Origin: UBA5078 sp040384465
Lineage (GTDB): Bacteria > Pseudomonadota > Gammaproteobacteria > Pseudomonadales > Pseudohongiellaceae
DNA: 64,000 bases
NCBI GenBank assembly: GCA_040384465.1
Contig: JAZKJF010000009.1
Coordinates: 76,729-140,728 of the forward strand
Reading direction: 5' to 3'
Shown here: piece by piece, positions 44,210 through 52,794 of the stretch
Numbering within the stretch: the first letter of the stretch is position 1
Layout: each line of letters begins with the position of its first letter
Made by a program: the position numbers and the translations under genes
The notes under the pieces: model-generated
Database searches by the model: none
The model's input: the letters and a program-made list of their open reading frames with translations, nothing else
Told to the model about the DNA's origin: nothing

Positions 44210-45130
44210 TCAGCCGTTTGCATCCGGTCCAAAAAGCTCGGCCTCACGCCCTTTTCTGTACTTTCCGTACATTAACTCTTCCACGAATTCCACGCACTTG
44301 AATTGCGGCAACTCGAAGCCTTCTTCAAGTCTTCTGTACACCGGCATGCTGATGGTCCAGGGGCGTTCGAAGATGTCAGGATCCTCCATCGTCGCTTCGT
44401 ATTGCATGACATTCTCGCTGACGAGCGTGTAACGCTCCGTCACCTTCAATTTGTAGGTGTGGTAGTTACCAGCCCTGTCGAACCAGGTTCTGTCATCCAG
44501 ACCGGTCACTTCGACAACAAAAGTATCTCCCTCCCAGTATCCATAAGATTGTCCCATCCACGCATCGAGAGGCGGAACACCCGGGTCTTCAAGATAGATG
44601 TTACGCACGGCTCCCGCGAACGAATACGCGAAGAACATTGCCTGTTCACTTTGGAAAATCTGGAACGGGTGCGGCATATATGTCGCACGCGGTACACCTG
44701 GCATAAAGCATTTGATTTCGGGATCACTGGTCAGCCAGTTTTCCTGATTGGCCTGACGCTGCGCCAATGCCTCTGGTTTGTAAGGGATTGTCCCTCCCTC
44801 TACCACCGTAAAGCTGGCAGGCACGGAGCCGGTTGCTCCCATCGCGACCACCGCTGGTGCAGGCACAGGGACAAAATCACCGGGCACCATGGCAAAGGCT
44901 GCCTTGGCCGGAGCTGATTCAAGATTGTTGTTCGCTGTGCTCAACACCTGCCAGATGCCATTGAGATCAGGTTTGCCGTTCGGTGTACGGGGAATAGCAG
45001 CTGCGGGGGCTGCAGTCGTTGCGGTGTCGGCCGCCACTGCGATGGTCTGTGTCTCTTGCGGAGAGCAGGCAACCAGCGATACCAGCAATGCAGCGGACAG
45101 GCAATTCAACGTCAATTTACGACCGGGCAT
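44210..45130 (-). CDS. Lipoprotein associated with DUF6152, unknown function
   Basis: 306 aa. Lipobox VACS after MPGRKLTLNCLSAALLVSLV. The mature part has PRTPNGKPDLNGIWQVLSTA and PGVPRATYMPHPFQIFQSEQ, then WMGQSYGYWEGDTFVVEVTG and LDDRTWFDRAGNYHT. These motifs characterise a widespread uncharacterised family that accompanies DUF6152 genes. No enzymatic signature. Upstream gene of a two-gene operon with the DUF6152 gene; probably periplasmic, membrane-tethered. Confidence 0.75.
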   Translation of the reverse strand: MPGRKLTLNCLSAALLVSLVACSPQETQTIAVAADTATTAAPAAAIPRTPNGKPDLNGIWQVLSTANNNLESAPAKAAFAMVPGDFVPVPAPAVVAMGATGSVPASFTVVEGGTIPYKPEALAQRQANQENWLTSDPEIKCFMPGVPRATYMPHPFQIFQSEQAMFFAYSFAGAVRNIYLEDPGVPPLDAWMGQSYGYWEGDTFVVEVTGLDDRTWFDRAGNYHTYKLKVTERYTLVSENVMQYEATMEDPDIFERPWTISMPVYRRLEEGFELPQFKCVEFVEELMYGKYRKGREAELFGPDANG

Positions 45131-45294
45131 ACATCAAGACCTCTTCTTTTGGTCGGCCGATATAAACACTTCGCTGTCAGTAGTGTCAAGCCATACCCGG
45201 CGGGGCTCGACATCGGCCGTGCTGGGGCTCCAACCTTGTTTTCAGGCTTATTCAGGAACAGAAACTGGCAGCCCGCTGGCGACTTCAGCAACAT

Positions 45295-45450
45295 CACAGT
45301 GCTGACGAATGGCACGCGCTCATAGGGCGTTACGGTATCGCTTGGCTGAAACTCTACATGGGCGGTGACGAACGCTATCGTCAGTTTATTGAGGGACCAG
45401 CACGCCAGGCGGACGACGCGCTGTTTTCGCGTTACATCCTGGGCAAATGA
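45295..45450 (+). pseudogene. 3' relic of a polyester-hydrolase-like (PETase/cutinase-type alpha/beta hydrolase) gene
   Basis: The frame read from 45295 to TGA at 45450 gives about 50 residues including ALIGRYGIAWLKLYMGGDER and YRQFI. This resembles the C-terminal end of PETase/cutinase-like dienelactone-hydrolase proteins ([20 protein letters not shown]-type ending, from memory). No start codon or upstream catalytic Ser/Asp region is seen in any frame between this and the lipoprotein gene; the frame is closed by TAG at 45181. It is most simply the tail of a deleted or frameshifted hydrolase gene. Confidence 0.5.
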
Positions 45451-45485
45451 AAGAGCTAATGGAGGAGCGAGTGAAATCGAGAGCG

Positions 45486-45515
45486 AAAAAATGGCGGCCT
45501 GAGATCAGGCCGCCA
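45486..45515 (-). terminator. Rho-independent terminator
   Basis: On the minus strand an 11-bp perfect stem (TGGCGGCCTGA / TCAGGCCGCCA, 2-nt loop) is followed by six T residues. It lies 36 nt after the stop of the small secreted-protein gene. Confidence 0.9.
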
Positions 45516-45550
45516 CAAGGTCGATTACTGTTTTCGTCGCTGCGCTGCGA

Positions 45551-45919
45551 TCAGGATTTTTTGGCAGTGAACGTGCCAGTGGCCATGTCGGCAATATTCA
45601 CGGAACCGGCAATGGAACCATCAGCCTGTACTTTGCCCGTGTAGACGACGGAGCCCGCCTGACCCACCAATGTGAACTCGACATCATCGCCAGCGGCCTT
45701 GCCGGTAAAGTCTGTGTCACCGAGTTGCCCGGTGTAGTGACCGGTGATGACACCATCGCCGCCCTGCGCCATGGTCACTGTGGCATTGCCTGTCTGACCC
45801 ATGATATCGACTGCGAACACCCAGCTGCCGCTGACATCTGCGCTGGCGAACTGAGCGCTCAGCAGTAGAAATGCAGCGAAAGTGAGGCGTGAAATTCTGG
45901 AGATTGTGTTTCTGAACAT
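45551..45919 (-). CDS. Small secreted beta-rich protein, unknown function
   Basis: 122 aa. Signal peptide ISRLTFAAFLLLSAQFASA. The mature ~95 residues start DVSGSWVFAVDIMGQTGNAT and continue as repeated short strands with Gly turns (GDGVITGHYTGQLGDTDFTG, VVYTGKVQADGSIAGSVNI), a small beta-barrel-like pattern. No cysteine. Not assigned to a named family. Single gene with its own terminator. Confidence 0.72.
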   Translation of the reverse strand: MFRNTISRISRLTFAAFLLLSAQFASADVSGSWVFAVDIMGQTGNATVTMAQGGDGVITGHYTGQLGDTDFTGKAAGDDVEFTLVGQAGSVVYTGKVQADGSIAGSVNIADMATGTFTAKKS

Positions 45920-46048
45920 GGTGAAGTCCCCCCGGGGTACATGGTTAATAATGCGGGAAGAAAAGTAACACGCCCATCATTGACACCGCCAGCACAACAG
46001 AGAGGCGACTGACCTCACAATATATCTGTCTGTCGAATCAGCGCTCGT

Positions 46049-46738
46049 TCAACTTTGATTGACTCGGTACCAGCCAGCAATACTGTAGCGATCCCGCTGT
46101 GTCGGCAGCACTTCGTGCGGCACTTCTTCGCTGAGAAAAATCACCAGAGTACCCAGCTCGGGAATCACTCTGATGATCTCGGTATCACCCTGAGCGTCAT
46201 AAAGAACCAGCTCGCCACCATCGTCTGGCTGCCAGTGTGAATTGAAGTAGGCGACCAACGACAGCACCCGGTTGCTGCCACTCGTGCTCGTGTCATCCTG
46301 AACCGGTGCTGCCTTGAACGCGTCCACATGTTTCCGGTAGAAGGCCCCCGGGCGGTAGTGTGCAAAGTGGCTTTCGAAGGAAAACAGACCAAGATACAGG
46401 CGCCTGTTCAGAGTGGATTGCAGACGGCGTGACCAGTCCAGCCAGGCTCGCTCGGCAGTGGTCGCCCCCTCAATCCAGCGAATTTCGTCACGGCGCACAG
46501 CGGGCTTGAGAGTATGCATGCTGCCGCGTCCAATCCCGGCAGCGCTGAAGTCTGCTCCATCGCTCACCTTTAATTGCCCGGCCAGTAGGGCACAGAGTGC
46601 GGAAGGCAGAGCGTTAGGAATGACACTCCAGGACTTGGTAATCAGGTCCTCGGCGATGCGGGAAAACAAAAGGTCTTCGTCGCAGGCAGATACGGCCAAG
46701 GCTCCCGAACCGCTCGAATGCACTGAATCTGGTGCCAT
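46049..46738 (-). CDS. 2-oxoglutarate/Fe(II)-dependent dioxygenase (SM-20/PHD-like)
   Basis: 229 aa. The double-stranded beta-helix core has the iron triad His137-x-Asp139 (FYRKHVDAFK) and His208 (EEVPHEVLP), with Arg217 (RDRYSIAGWY) as the 2-oxoglutarate anchor. Between them lie SLVAYFNSHWQPDDGGELVL and GTLVIFLS. The fold resembles prolyl-hydroxylase-like SM-20 proteins. The target (protein residue or small molecule) is unknown. GGAG precedes the ATG at 46738. It is 24 nt downstream of an RNA-binding-protein gene on the same strand, so the two may be one operon. Confidence 0.88.
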   Translation of the reverse strand: MAPDSVHSSGSGALAVSACDEDLLFSRIAEDLITKSWSVIPNALPSALCALLAGQLKVSDGADFSAAGIGRGSMHTLKPAVRRDEIRWIEGATTAERAWLDWSRRLQSTLNRRLYLGLFSFESHFAHYRPGAFYRKHVDAFKAAPVQDDTSTSGSNRVLSLVAYFNSHWQPDDGGELVLYDAQGDTEIIRVIPELGTLVIFLSEEVPHEVLPTQRDRYSIAGWYRVNQS

Positions 46739-46762
46739 GGCGATCTCCAGAGAGACGACTGC

Positions 46763-47167
46763 TCAGTCCGGCTTCTTTTTGCTGAAGGTGCGCGGCTTCT
46801 TTACCCCTAGCGGGCTGCCATCTTTCTTGATGCGGGCACGATTGGCCGCCTCTGCTGAAGAGGGAGCCGCTTCGACTGGAGCCTCTGCTGCGCTCACTCC
46901 GTCATCTGCTCCCGGCGCTCCCGCGACCACTTCCTGCGCTTTCTTCACGCGAATGCGGCTGCCCCCCAGCTCAATGTTGTTGAGAGCTTTGATGGCGGCT
47001 TTGGCTTCGTAGGGCACGGGCATATTGGCGAAACCGAAGCCCTTGGAGCCTCCAGTCGCCTGATCCATGACGATCGTGCAGGACTGCACGCGTCCATGTG
47101 CTTGAAACAGGGCGAGAAGTTCAGCCTGAGTGGTTTCCCGAGCAAGATTGCGAACGATGATTTTCAA
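46763..47167 (-). CDS. RRM-type RNA-binding protein
   Basis: 134 aa from a TTG at 47167, chosen because the reading then starts MKIIVRNLARETTQAELLAL, matching the family N-terminus; longer readings add Pro-rich residues without support. RNP-2 is KIIVRNL (2-8) and RNP-1 is KGFGFANM, with GGSRIRVKKAQE ending the RRM near 78. The tail (~80-134) is Ala/Glu-rich and ends basic (GVKKPRTFSKKKPD). Such bacterial RRM proteins are often cold-induced. Upstream of the 2OG oxygenase gene and divergent from ybiT. Confidence 0.85.
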   Translation of the reverse strand: MKIIVRNLARETTQAELLALFQAHGRVQSCTIVMDQATGGSKGFGFANMPVPYEAKAAIKALNNIELGGSRIRVKKAQEVVAGAPGADDGVSAAEAPVEAAPSSAEAANRARIKKDGSPLGVKKPRTFSKKKPD

Positions 47168-47366
47168 TGCGGTTCCCCGTAAGACTGATGGCGGCGGCAC
47201 GATACTGTAAATGCTGCCGTGAGTCTAACAGCACGAGTCTAGCAAGCGGCCGGGAAATAAGCAGTAGTCGCCTGAGCACGCCTCCTTTATAATGCCGCGC
47301 GCCTGCAATCAGCCCTCGACAGGGTCTCTCACCCGCAACACTCATCTGTAAAGAACGGACAATACT

Positions 47367-48974
47367 TTGATTACTGCCTCCAATATCACCATCCAGTTTG
47401 GTGCCAAGCCGCTTTTCGAGAATGTTTCCCTGCGCTTCGGCAACGGTAACCGTTATGGTCTGATCGGCGCCAATGGCTCCGGCAAGTCGACCTTCATGAA
47501 GATCCTGAGTGGCGAGATTCAGCCCTCTGCGGGCAACGTGAACGTGGATGCCGACGAGCGCGTGGGTATCCTGCGCCAGAATCAGTTCGCCTATGAAGAT
47601 TTCACGGCGATCGACACGGTGATCATGGGCCATGACAAACTGTGGAAGATCAAGGAGGAGAAGGACCGCATCTACAACCTGCCGGAGATGAGCGAAGACG
47701 ACGGTATGCGCGTGGCCGAGCTGGAGATCGAGTTCGCGGAACTGGACGGTTACTCCGCCGAAGCCAATGCCGGCGAGCTGCTGCTGGGCCTGGGCATTCC
47801 CTTGGAACAGCATTATGGCCCCATGAGCGCCATCGCGCCGGGCTGGAAGCTGCGGGTACTGCTGGCACAGGCGCTGTTCGCCGATCCGGACATCATGCTG
47901 CTGGACGAACCGACCAACAACCTCGACATCAACGCGATCCGCTGGCTGGAAGGCATCCTCAATCAGCGCGACTGCACCATGATCATCATCTCCCACGACC
48001 GTCACTTCCTGAACAGTGTATGTACACACATGGTCGACGTGGACTACGGCGAGCTGCGTCTGTACCCCGGCACCTATGATGATTTCATGATCGCTTCGAC
48101 GCAGGCACGCGAGCGCATCCAGTCCGACAACGCCAAGAAGAAGACCCAGATTTCCGAACTGCAGTCGTTCGTGAGCCGCTTCTCCGCGAACGCCTCCAAG
48201 GCCAAGCAGGCAACATCACGAGCCAGGCAGATCGAGAAGATCAAGCTGGAAGACCTCAAGCCTTCCAGTCGTATCAGCCCATTCATCCGCTTCGAGCAGG
48301 AAAAGAAACTGCACCGCCTGGCTTTGGAGATCAACAAGCTGAGCCTGTCCTACGACGACAATATGCTGATCAAGAATCTCAATCTGATGATCGAAGTCGG
48401 CGAGCGTGTGGCCATCATCGGCCCGAACGGTATCGGCAAGACCACACTGCTGCAGGCCTTGACCGGCAACTTCGGCAAGACACCCGGCGAGACGCTGGGG
48501 GGCCAGGTCAAGTGGTCGGAGAATGCCAACATCGGCTACTACGCACAGGACCACAATCACGAATTTGCGGACGACATCAATCTGTTCGACTGGATGAGCC
48601 AGTGGGCCAAGCCCGGCGATGACGAGCAAGTGATTCGCGGCATTCTGGGCAAGATGCTGTTCTCCAAGGACGACAGCCTCAAGAAAGTCAAAGTCATCTC
48701 TGGAGGCGAGAAGGGCCGCATGCTGTTCGGCAAGATGATGCTGCAGAAGTCGAATATCATGGTCATGGACGAGCCGACCAACCACCTGGACATGGAATCC
48801 ATTGAGGGCCTCAACCTCGCACTGGAAAACTATCCCGGCACCTTGATCTTCGTCTCCCACGACCGCGAGTTTGTGTCGTCACTGGCGACGCGCATTCTGG
48901 AAATCTCAGCCAACGGCATCGCTGACTTCAAAGGTGACTACGACGAGTATCTACATCAGCAGGGCGTGGAATGA
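47367..48974 (+). CDS. ybiT: ABC-F ATPase YbiT
   Basis: 535 aa with two nucleotide-binding domains and no membrane part. Walker A GANGSGKST (first) and GPNGIGKTT (second); signatures APGWKLRVLLAQAL and VISGGEKGRMLFGK; Walker B LLDEPTNNLD and MDEPTNHLD. A linker of ~80 charged residues (255-335) separates them. The degenerate first signature and overall pattern are those of YbiT, a ribosome-associated ABC-F factor. The start is TTG, with no better ATG nearby. Its stop overlaps the dbpA ATG by 4 nt. Confidence 0.92.
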   Translation: MITASNITIQFGAKPLFENVSLRFGNGNRYGLIGANGSGKSTFMKILSGEIQPSAGNVNVDADERVGILRQNQFAYEDFTAIDTVIMGHDKLWKIKEEKDRIYNLPEMSEDDGMRVAELEIEFAELDGYSAEANAGELLLGLGIPLEQHYGPMSAIAPGWKLRVLLAQALFADPDIMLLDEPTNNLDINAIRWLEGILNQRDCTMIIISHDRHFLNSVCTHMVDVDYGELRLYPGTYDDFMIASTQARERIQSDNAKKKTQISELQSFVSRFSANASKAKQATSRARQIEKIKLEDLKPSSRISPFIRFEQEKKLHRLALEINKLSLSYDDNMLIKNLNLMIEVGERVAIIGPNGIGKTTLLQALTGNFGKTPGETLGGQVKWSENANIGYYAQDHNHEFADDINLFDWMSQWAKPGDDEQVIRGILGKMLFSKDDSLKKVKVISGGEKGRMLFGKMMLQKSNIMVMDEPTNHLDMESIEGLNLALENYPGTLIFVSHDREFVSSLATRILEISANGIADFKGDYDEYLHQQGVE

Positions 48975-50431
48975 GTGAGCCATTGTTGACTGATGCGTTC
49001 ACAGTACTGAATCTGCCTCCCGAGCAGATCGACAACCTCACGGCACTGGGTTATACCCGCATGACCCCGGTGCAAGCGCAGGCATTGCCGATTGCGCTGC
49101 AGGGCGGTGATCTGATCGTGCAGGCACGAACGGGCAGCGGCAAGACTGCCGCTTTCGGCATCGCCCTGCTCAACCGTATAAACCAGCGTGACTTCGGGAC
49201 TCAGACTCTGATCCTGTGTCCAACCCGCGAACTTGCTACCCAGGTCGCCACCGAGATTCGTCGACTCGCGCGCTATCAGTCCAATCTCAAGGTAGTGGTG
49301 CTGTGTGGCGGACAGGCATTCGGGCCGCAGGTCGGCTCACTCGAACATGGTGCTCACATCGTCATCGGCACGCCAGGGCGCATTCGCGACCACATCGAGA
49401 AGCAGACCTTGAACCTGAGTCGCGTCAACACACTGGTGCTGGACGAGGCTGACCGCATGCTCGACATGGGCTTCTCCGAAGACATCGCACTGATCATCGA
49501 GCAAACCCCGGCAACACGGCAGACACTGCTGTTCTCGGCCACCTTCCCGCACGACATTGAGAGCCTGAGCGCCAAGTACCAGAAAAGTGCTGGCAGGGTC
49601 ACCGTCGAAGAAGGTCATGGTGCGGCCAGCATTGCTCAGCATTACTACAGTGGCGGCGCCACCGAGACAGGTGACAGTCGTTATGCTGCTGTGTTGCGCC
49701 TGCTGCTGCATTTCAAACCGGAAGCGTGCCTGGTGTTCTGCAATACCAAACAGGCGACTCGTGAGACGGCTCGCTATCTCGTGGATGCGGGACTGAGTGC
49801 CATGCCTCTGCACGGCGACATGGAGCAGCGTGAACGCGATCAGGTACTGATTCAGTTCCGTCATCAGAGCTGTCAGATACTGGTGGCCACCGATGTCGCT
49901 GCGCGTGGTCTGGACATCGAGCAATTGCCGATGGTGATCAACTGCGAACTGCCGCGCGACCTCGAAGTCTACACACACCGCATCGGGCGCACCGGACGCG
50001 CTGGCAACACCGGCATGTCCTTGAGCGTGTTTTTCGAGAACGAAAGGTTCAGAGTGGATGCGCTGCGGGCACGTCAGGATCAACTGTCGGACTCCGATAT
50101 TCAAAGCATCGCGGTGGTGCCGCAGGAACGCGGCAAACCCGCACCGCCCGCCTGGCAGACACTGAGTATCGCCGGTGGACGCAAGAACAAGATCCGCCCG
50201 GGCGATGTGCTCGGTGCTCTGACAGCAGGAGGCGCCATTGCAGCCACCGCCATCGGCAGGATCGACATTCTGGATCATGCCAGCTACGTCGCGATCGCCA
50301 CTGCTCAGGTCAAAGAAGCACTGGAGCAACTGGCAGGCCGTCCCATCAAGGGTCAGAAGTTCAAGGTTCGGCGCTGCTCCATGCATGTGGATGCCGGTAC
50401 CGAAGAAACTGGTTCGCCCTGGAAACGCTGA
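48971..50431 (+). CDS. dbpA: ATP-dependent RNA helicase DbpA
   Basis: 486 aa. DEAD-box core: Q motif, ARTGSGKTAAFG (motif I), PTRELATQV, VLDEADRMLDMGF (II), LLFSATFPHD (III), VATDVAARGLDIEQL and HRIGRTGRAG (VI). The C-terminal RNA-binding domain (~405-480; IRPGDVLGALTAGGAIAA ... GRPIKGQKFKVRR) is the DbpA-specific RRM-like fold that targets hairpin 92 of 23S rRNA in ribosome assembly. Coupled to ybiT by overlap and followed by tapT after 15 nt. Confidence 0.95.
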   Translation: MSEPLLTDAFTVLNLPPEQIDNLTALGYTRMTPVQAQALPIALQGGDLIVQARTGSGKTAAFGIALLNRINQRDFGTQTLILCPTRELATQVATEIRRLARYQSNLKVVVLCGGQAFGPQVGSLEHGAHIVIGTPGRIRDHIEKQTLNLSRVNTLVLDEADRMLDMGFSEDIALIIEQTPATRQTLLFSATFPHDIESLSAKYQKSAGRVTVEEGHGAASIAQHYYSGGATETGDSRYAAVLRLLLHFKPEACLVFCNTKQATRETARYLVDAGLSAMPLHGDMEQRERDQVLIQFRHQSCQILVATDVAARGLDIEQLPMVINCELPRDLEVYTHRIGRTGRAGNTGMSLSVFFENERFRVDALRARQDQLSDSDIQSIAVVPQERGKPAPPAWQTLSIAGGRKNKIRPGDVLGALTAGGAIAATAIGRIDILDHASYVAIATAQVKEALEQLAGRPIKGQKFKVRRCSMHVDAGTEETGSPWKR

Positions 50432-50446
50432 CGGAGGGTAACCCGC

Positions 50447-51118
50447 ATGCCACCCCGCACGCGTTGCCCACGTTGCCAACGTCCTTCCCTCCACTGTTAC
50501 TGCGGGCAGCTGCCTAACCCCGCACTGCAGAATCACTGGCCCATCACGATCCTGCAGCATCTGCAGGAAAGTCGGCACGCGCTCGGCACTGCTCGCATCG
50601 CGCAGCTGGGGCTGACCGATTGCACGCTGATCGTCGGCAACGCGGAAACACTGCAAGCTGGGGTGGCTGGGCACGTACCTGAAAAAAGCATCTCACTGAT
50701 CTATCCTGGCGCGGACAGCCAACCGCTCTCAGTTCTGCGCGAACAGCCGCCACAACGACTGCTGTTTATCGATGCCACCTGGCGCAAGAGTCGACGGCTG
50801 TTGCTGGAGTCGGCATGGCTCGCTGCGCTGCCGCGCTACCATCTGGAATCACCACCTCCAAGCCGATACCGCATCCGCAAGGAACCGCACAACGATGCGC
50901 TTTCGACGCTGGAAGCTGTTGTTCATGCACTGACTTTTTTGGAAAGGGCGGGAGAGGGCTGTGTAGAAAGCGGCGAGAATCAATACACGCCGCTGCTACT
51001 GATTATGGATGGTCTGATCGACGAGCAGATACAGGCAATGGGCCCGGAGACCTTCGCCACAAACTATCAACCACTACAGCAGCGAGAAGACAGCAGCGAT
51101 GCCACCGCCCAACAATAG
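50447..51118 (+). CDS. tapT: tRNA-uridine aminocarboxypropyltransferase (DTW domain, TapT/YfiP type)
   Basis: 223 aa. N-terminal zinc knuckle CPRCQRPSLHCYCG, then the DTW domain with QHLQESRHALGTARIAQLGL, IYPG, the D-x-T/A-W motif in IDATWRKSRRLL, and RYRIRKEPHNDALSTLEA. TapT makes acp3U47 in tRNA using SAM. GGAGGG lies before the ATG. It is third in a ribosome/RNA cluster (ybiT-dbpA-tapT). Its last 45 nt overlap, on the other strand, the last codons of the MAPEG gene. Confidence 0.9.
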   Translation: MPPRTRCPRCQRPSLHCYCGQLPNPALQNHWPITILQHLQESRHALGTARIAQLGLTDCTLIVGNAETLQAGVAGHVPEKSISLIYPGADSQPLSVLREQPPQRLLFIDATWRKSRRLLLESAWLAALPRYHLESPPPSRYRIRKEPHNDALSTLEAVVHALTFLERAGEGCVESGENQYTPLLLIMDGLIDEQIQAMGPETFATNYQPLQQREDSSDATAQQ

Positions 51119-51457
51119 AATGAGGGTGGGGAGAATGCTCAAACCGAAACCAAGAGAGCGGGTGCCTGGATCAGAAACGTAAGCGCGCAGATAAACAAGT
51201 CTGCCAACCAGATAGACCGCTCCGATGCCAGCTCCCAGATCAGGCCGCACCCAGTACCCGAACAGCACGATCGCGGGAATGAAGATCACCAGCATTTCCA
51301 GCGTATTCTGATGCACGCGGTAATAGCGCTCGAAAACCGGATGTCCGGTGATCGCAGGCGCGGCTACATTGAACTTGCCGCGTGCATTGCCCACCAGAAT
51401 TCCAAAGTAAAAATACTGCAGCAGCGCTGCTACGATCACCAGTGCGACATACTCCAT
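51074..51457 (-). CDS. MAPEG-family membrane protein
   Basis: 127 aa, four membrane helices. The family motif appears in FNVAAPAITGHPVFERYYRVHQNTLEML and IFIPAIVLFGYWVRPDLGA, with the loop RVHQNTLE characteristic of bacterial MAPEG proteins. Members include glutathione-linked enzymes and uncharacterised proteins; activity here is unknown. Convergent with tapT: the final 45 nt are shared by both genes on opposite strands. Confidence 0.88.
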   Translation of the reverse strand: MEYVALVIVAALLQYFYFGILVGNARGKFNVAAPAITGHPVFERYYRVHQNTLEMLVIFIPAIVLFGYWVRPDLGAGIGAVYLVGRLVYLRAYVSDPGTRSLGFGLSILPTLILLLGGGIAAVFSLL

Positions 51458-51485
51458 CGGGCGTGCTCCTTCTTAAACGTGGTTT

Positions 51486-52295
51486 TTATTGTGCCTGTCC
51501 CTGGCTGCTCTTGATGATCTGCTCAAGATAGGAACTGGAGCGGGTCACCTCATAACGTTTGAACTTGATGCGGGGGTGCAGCTCGCGCATACGCGAACTC
51601 AACAAACCGTGGGCCGAATGTAATTGCGCATCAGAGATGATGCCATTGGTATCACACTCTTTGGCCAACCGCAGCAGACGATCAAAGTTCATGATGAAGT
51701 TATCGGTATGTGTGCTGCGAATCTGAGTGCCATAGAACAACGACTGCAGATCCACGCCTTTGCCGGATAACACGAGAAAGTTGCGCGAGAAAATTTCGAA
51801 ATCGCCGGTGGCAAACAGGTGCCACATTTCCATGAACTCTGCTTCTGAGTACGTTTCGTCGCCCTGCGGGCCTTTGCTCGACTGCAGCAACAGACCACTG
51901 ATGCCACCGAGTTGACGCCGGGTGTTGTCCGCAATCTTGAAGAAGGTCTCCTGGCGCGCATTCATTTCCGTGGCGGCGATGGCCATGGTCTGCTTCTCGG
52001 ACTGCACGTTGTTGTGGCGCAATTCACGGTTGTTTTCCGCCAGCACGCCCTGTTGAATAAACAACCCGATCACCAGCCAGAGGAAAGCCAGCGGTGCGAA
52101 TGCTCCTTCCAAGAAGTTTCCCATTTCGCCAATCGGCAGATAAATAAAATCACTCCAACCGACATTGGTCGAGATATAGAGGACCGCCAGCAACAACCAG
52201 ACCAGCGTCAGCACCAGACCGAACAGAATCCTCCAGTCCTTGTGCTGCTCATCGATCACGCTGGGGGCGTTCTTGTCCTGACTGACTTCTTCCAA
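51486..52295 (-). CDS. Two-helix inner-membrane protein with cytosolic domain, unknown
   Basis: 269 aa. Short cytosolic N-terminus (~22 residues), TM1 ~24-45 (ILFGLVLTLVWLLLAVLYIS), TM2 ~66-84 (FAPLAFLWLVIGLFIQQGVL), then a coiled-coil-like region (VLAENNRELRHNNVQSEKQT ... ARQETFFKIADNTRRQLGG). The C-terminal ~130 residues are helical and may be a protein-protein domain. I recognise no family. Single gene, 28 nt upstream of the MAPEG gene on the same strand, possibly co-transcribed. Confidence 0.7.
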   Translation of the reverse strand: MEEVSQDKNAPSVIDEQHKDWRILFGLVLTLVWLLLAVLYISTNVGWSDFIYLPIGEMGNFLEGAFAPLAFLWLVIGLFIQQGVLAENNRELRHNNVQSEKQTMAIAATEMNARQETFFKIADNTRRQLGGISGLLLQSSKGPQGDETYSEAEFMEMWHLFATGDFEIFSRNFLVLSGKGVDLQSLFYGTQIRSTHTDNFIMNFDRLLRLAKECDTNGIISDAQLHSAHGLLSSRMRELHPRIKFKRYEVTRSSSYLEQIIKSSQGQAQ

Positions 52296-52539
52296 CTTCT
52301 TTCTCCACCGACCTGAATGAATACCGCAAAGGGCCGCGAGCCCTCGCGAACGCTGGCTAGATTACTGCCTGCCCCCTGGCGGGTCAACGAATAACACGCC
52401 CTGTGGCCGAGCTTTGTCGGCAGTGCACACTACCAGACGAATGTGACAACTGGCGGGTAGTCACCTCTTCCCCGGCGTTGCTATTGAAGGGCAGAAAATC
52501 GATAATTGCCCGCCTGCGTGAGCCAACGGAATTCAATCG

Positions 52540-52794
52540 ATGACCAAGAAAAAAGACGGTGCCTTCAACTTCGAGGAGTCTCTCGCGAATCTCGAGAGCC
52601 TGGTCTCAGCCATGGAAGATGGCGAGTTAAGTCTGGAAGAGTCGCTGCAGGCTTTCGAGAAAGGTATCCGCCTGACCCGGGAATGCCAGGCCGCCCTGCA
52701 AAAGGCAGAGCAAACCGTACAGATTCTCATCGACGAGAATGGCAGCCCCGAACCAATCAGCTTCGATGCTATTGATACCCGTGCCACACAATGA
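52540..52794 (+). CDS. xseB: Exodeoxyribonuclease VII small subunit
   Basis: 84 aa, normal for XseB. FNFEESLANLESLVSAMEDG and ELSLEESLQAFEKGIRLTRE are the signature helices. With XseA (not in the window) it degrades single-stranded DNA. Its stop overlaps the ispA ATG by 4 nt. The order xseB-ispA-dxs is widely conserved in Gammaproteobacteria. Confidence 0.95.
   Translation: MTKKKDGAFNFEESLANLESLVSAMEDGELSLEESLQAFEKGIRLTRECQAALQKAEQTVQILIDENGSPEPISFDAIDTRATQ

Larger units (their letters stand above)
45131..45550. other. Gene-poor region with a gene relic and a terminator
   Basis: 420 nt with no intact gene. It includes the promoter side of the lipoprotein gene (minus strand), a protein-like 3' relic on the plus strand (45295-45450) and the terminator of the next minus-strand gene (45486-45515). 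Confidence 0.75.

Noticed and set aside
49337..50674. 445-codon minus-strand frame opposite dbpA
   Set aside because: Antisense to DbpA motifs that are fully intact; no recognisable domains.
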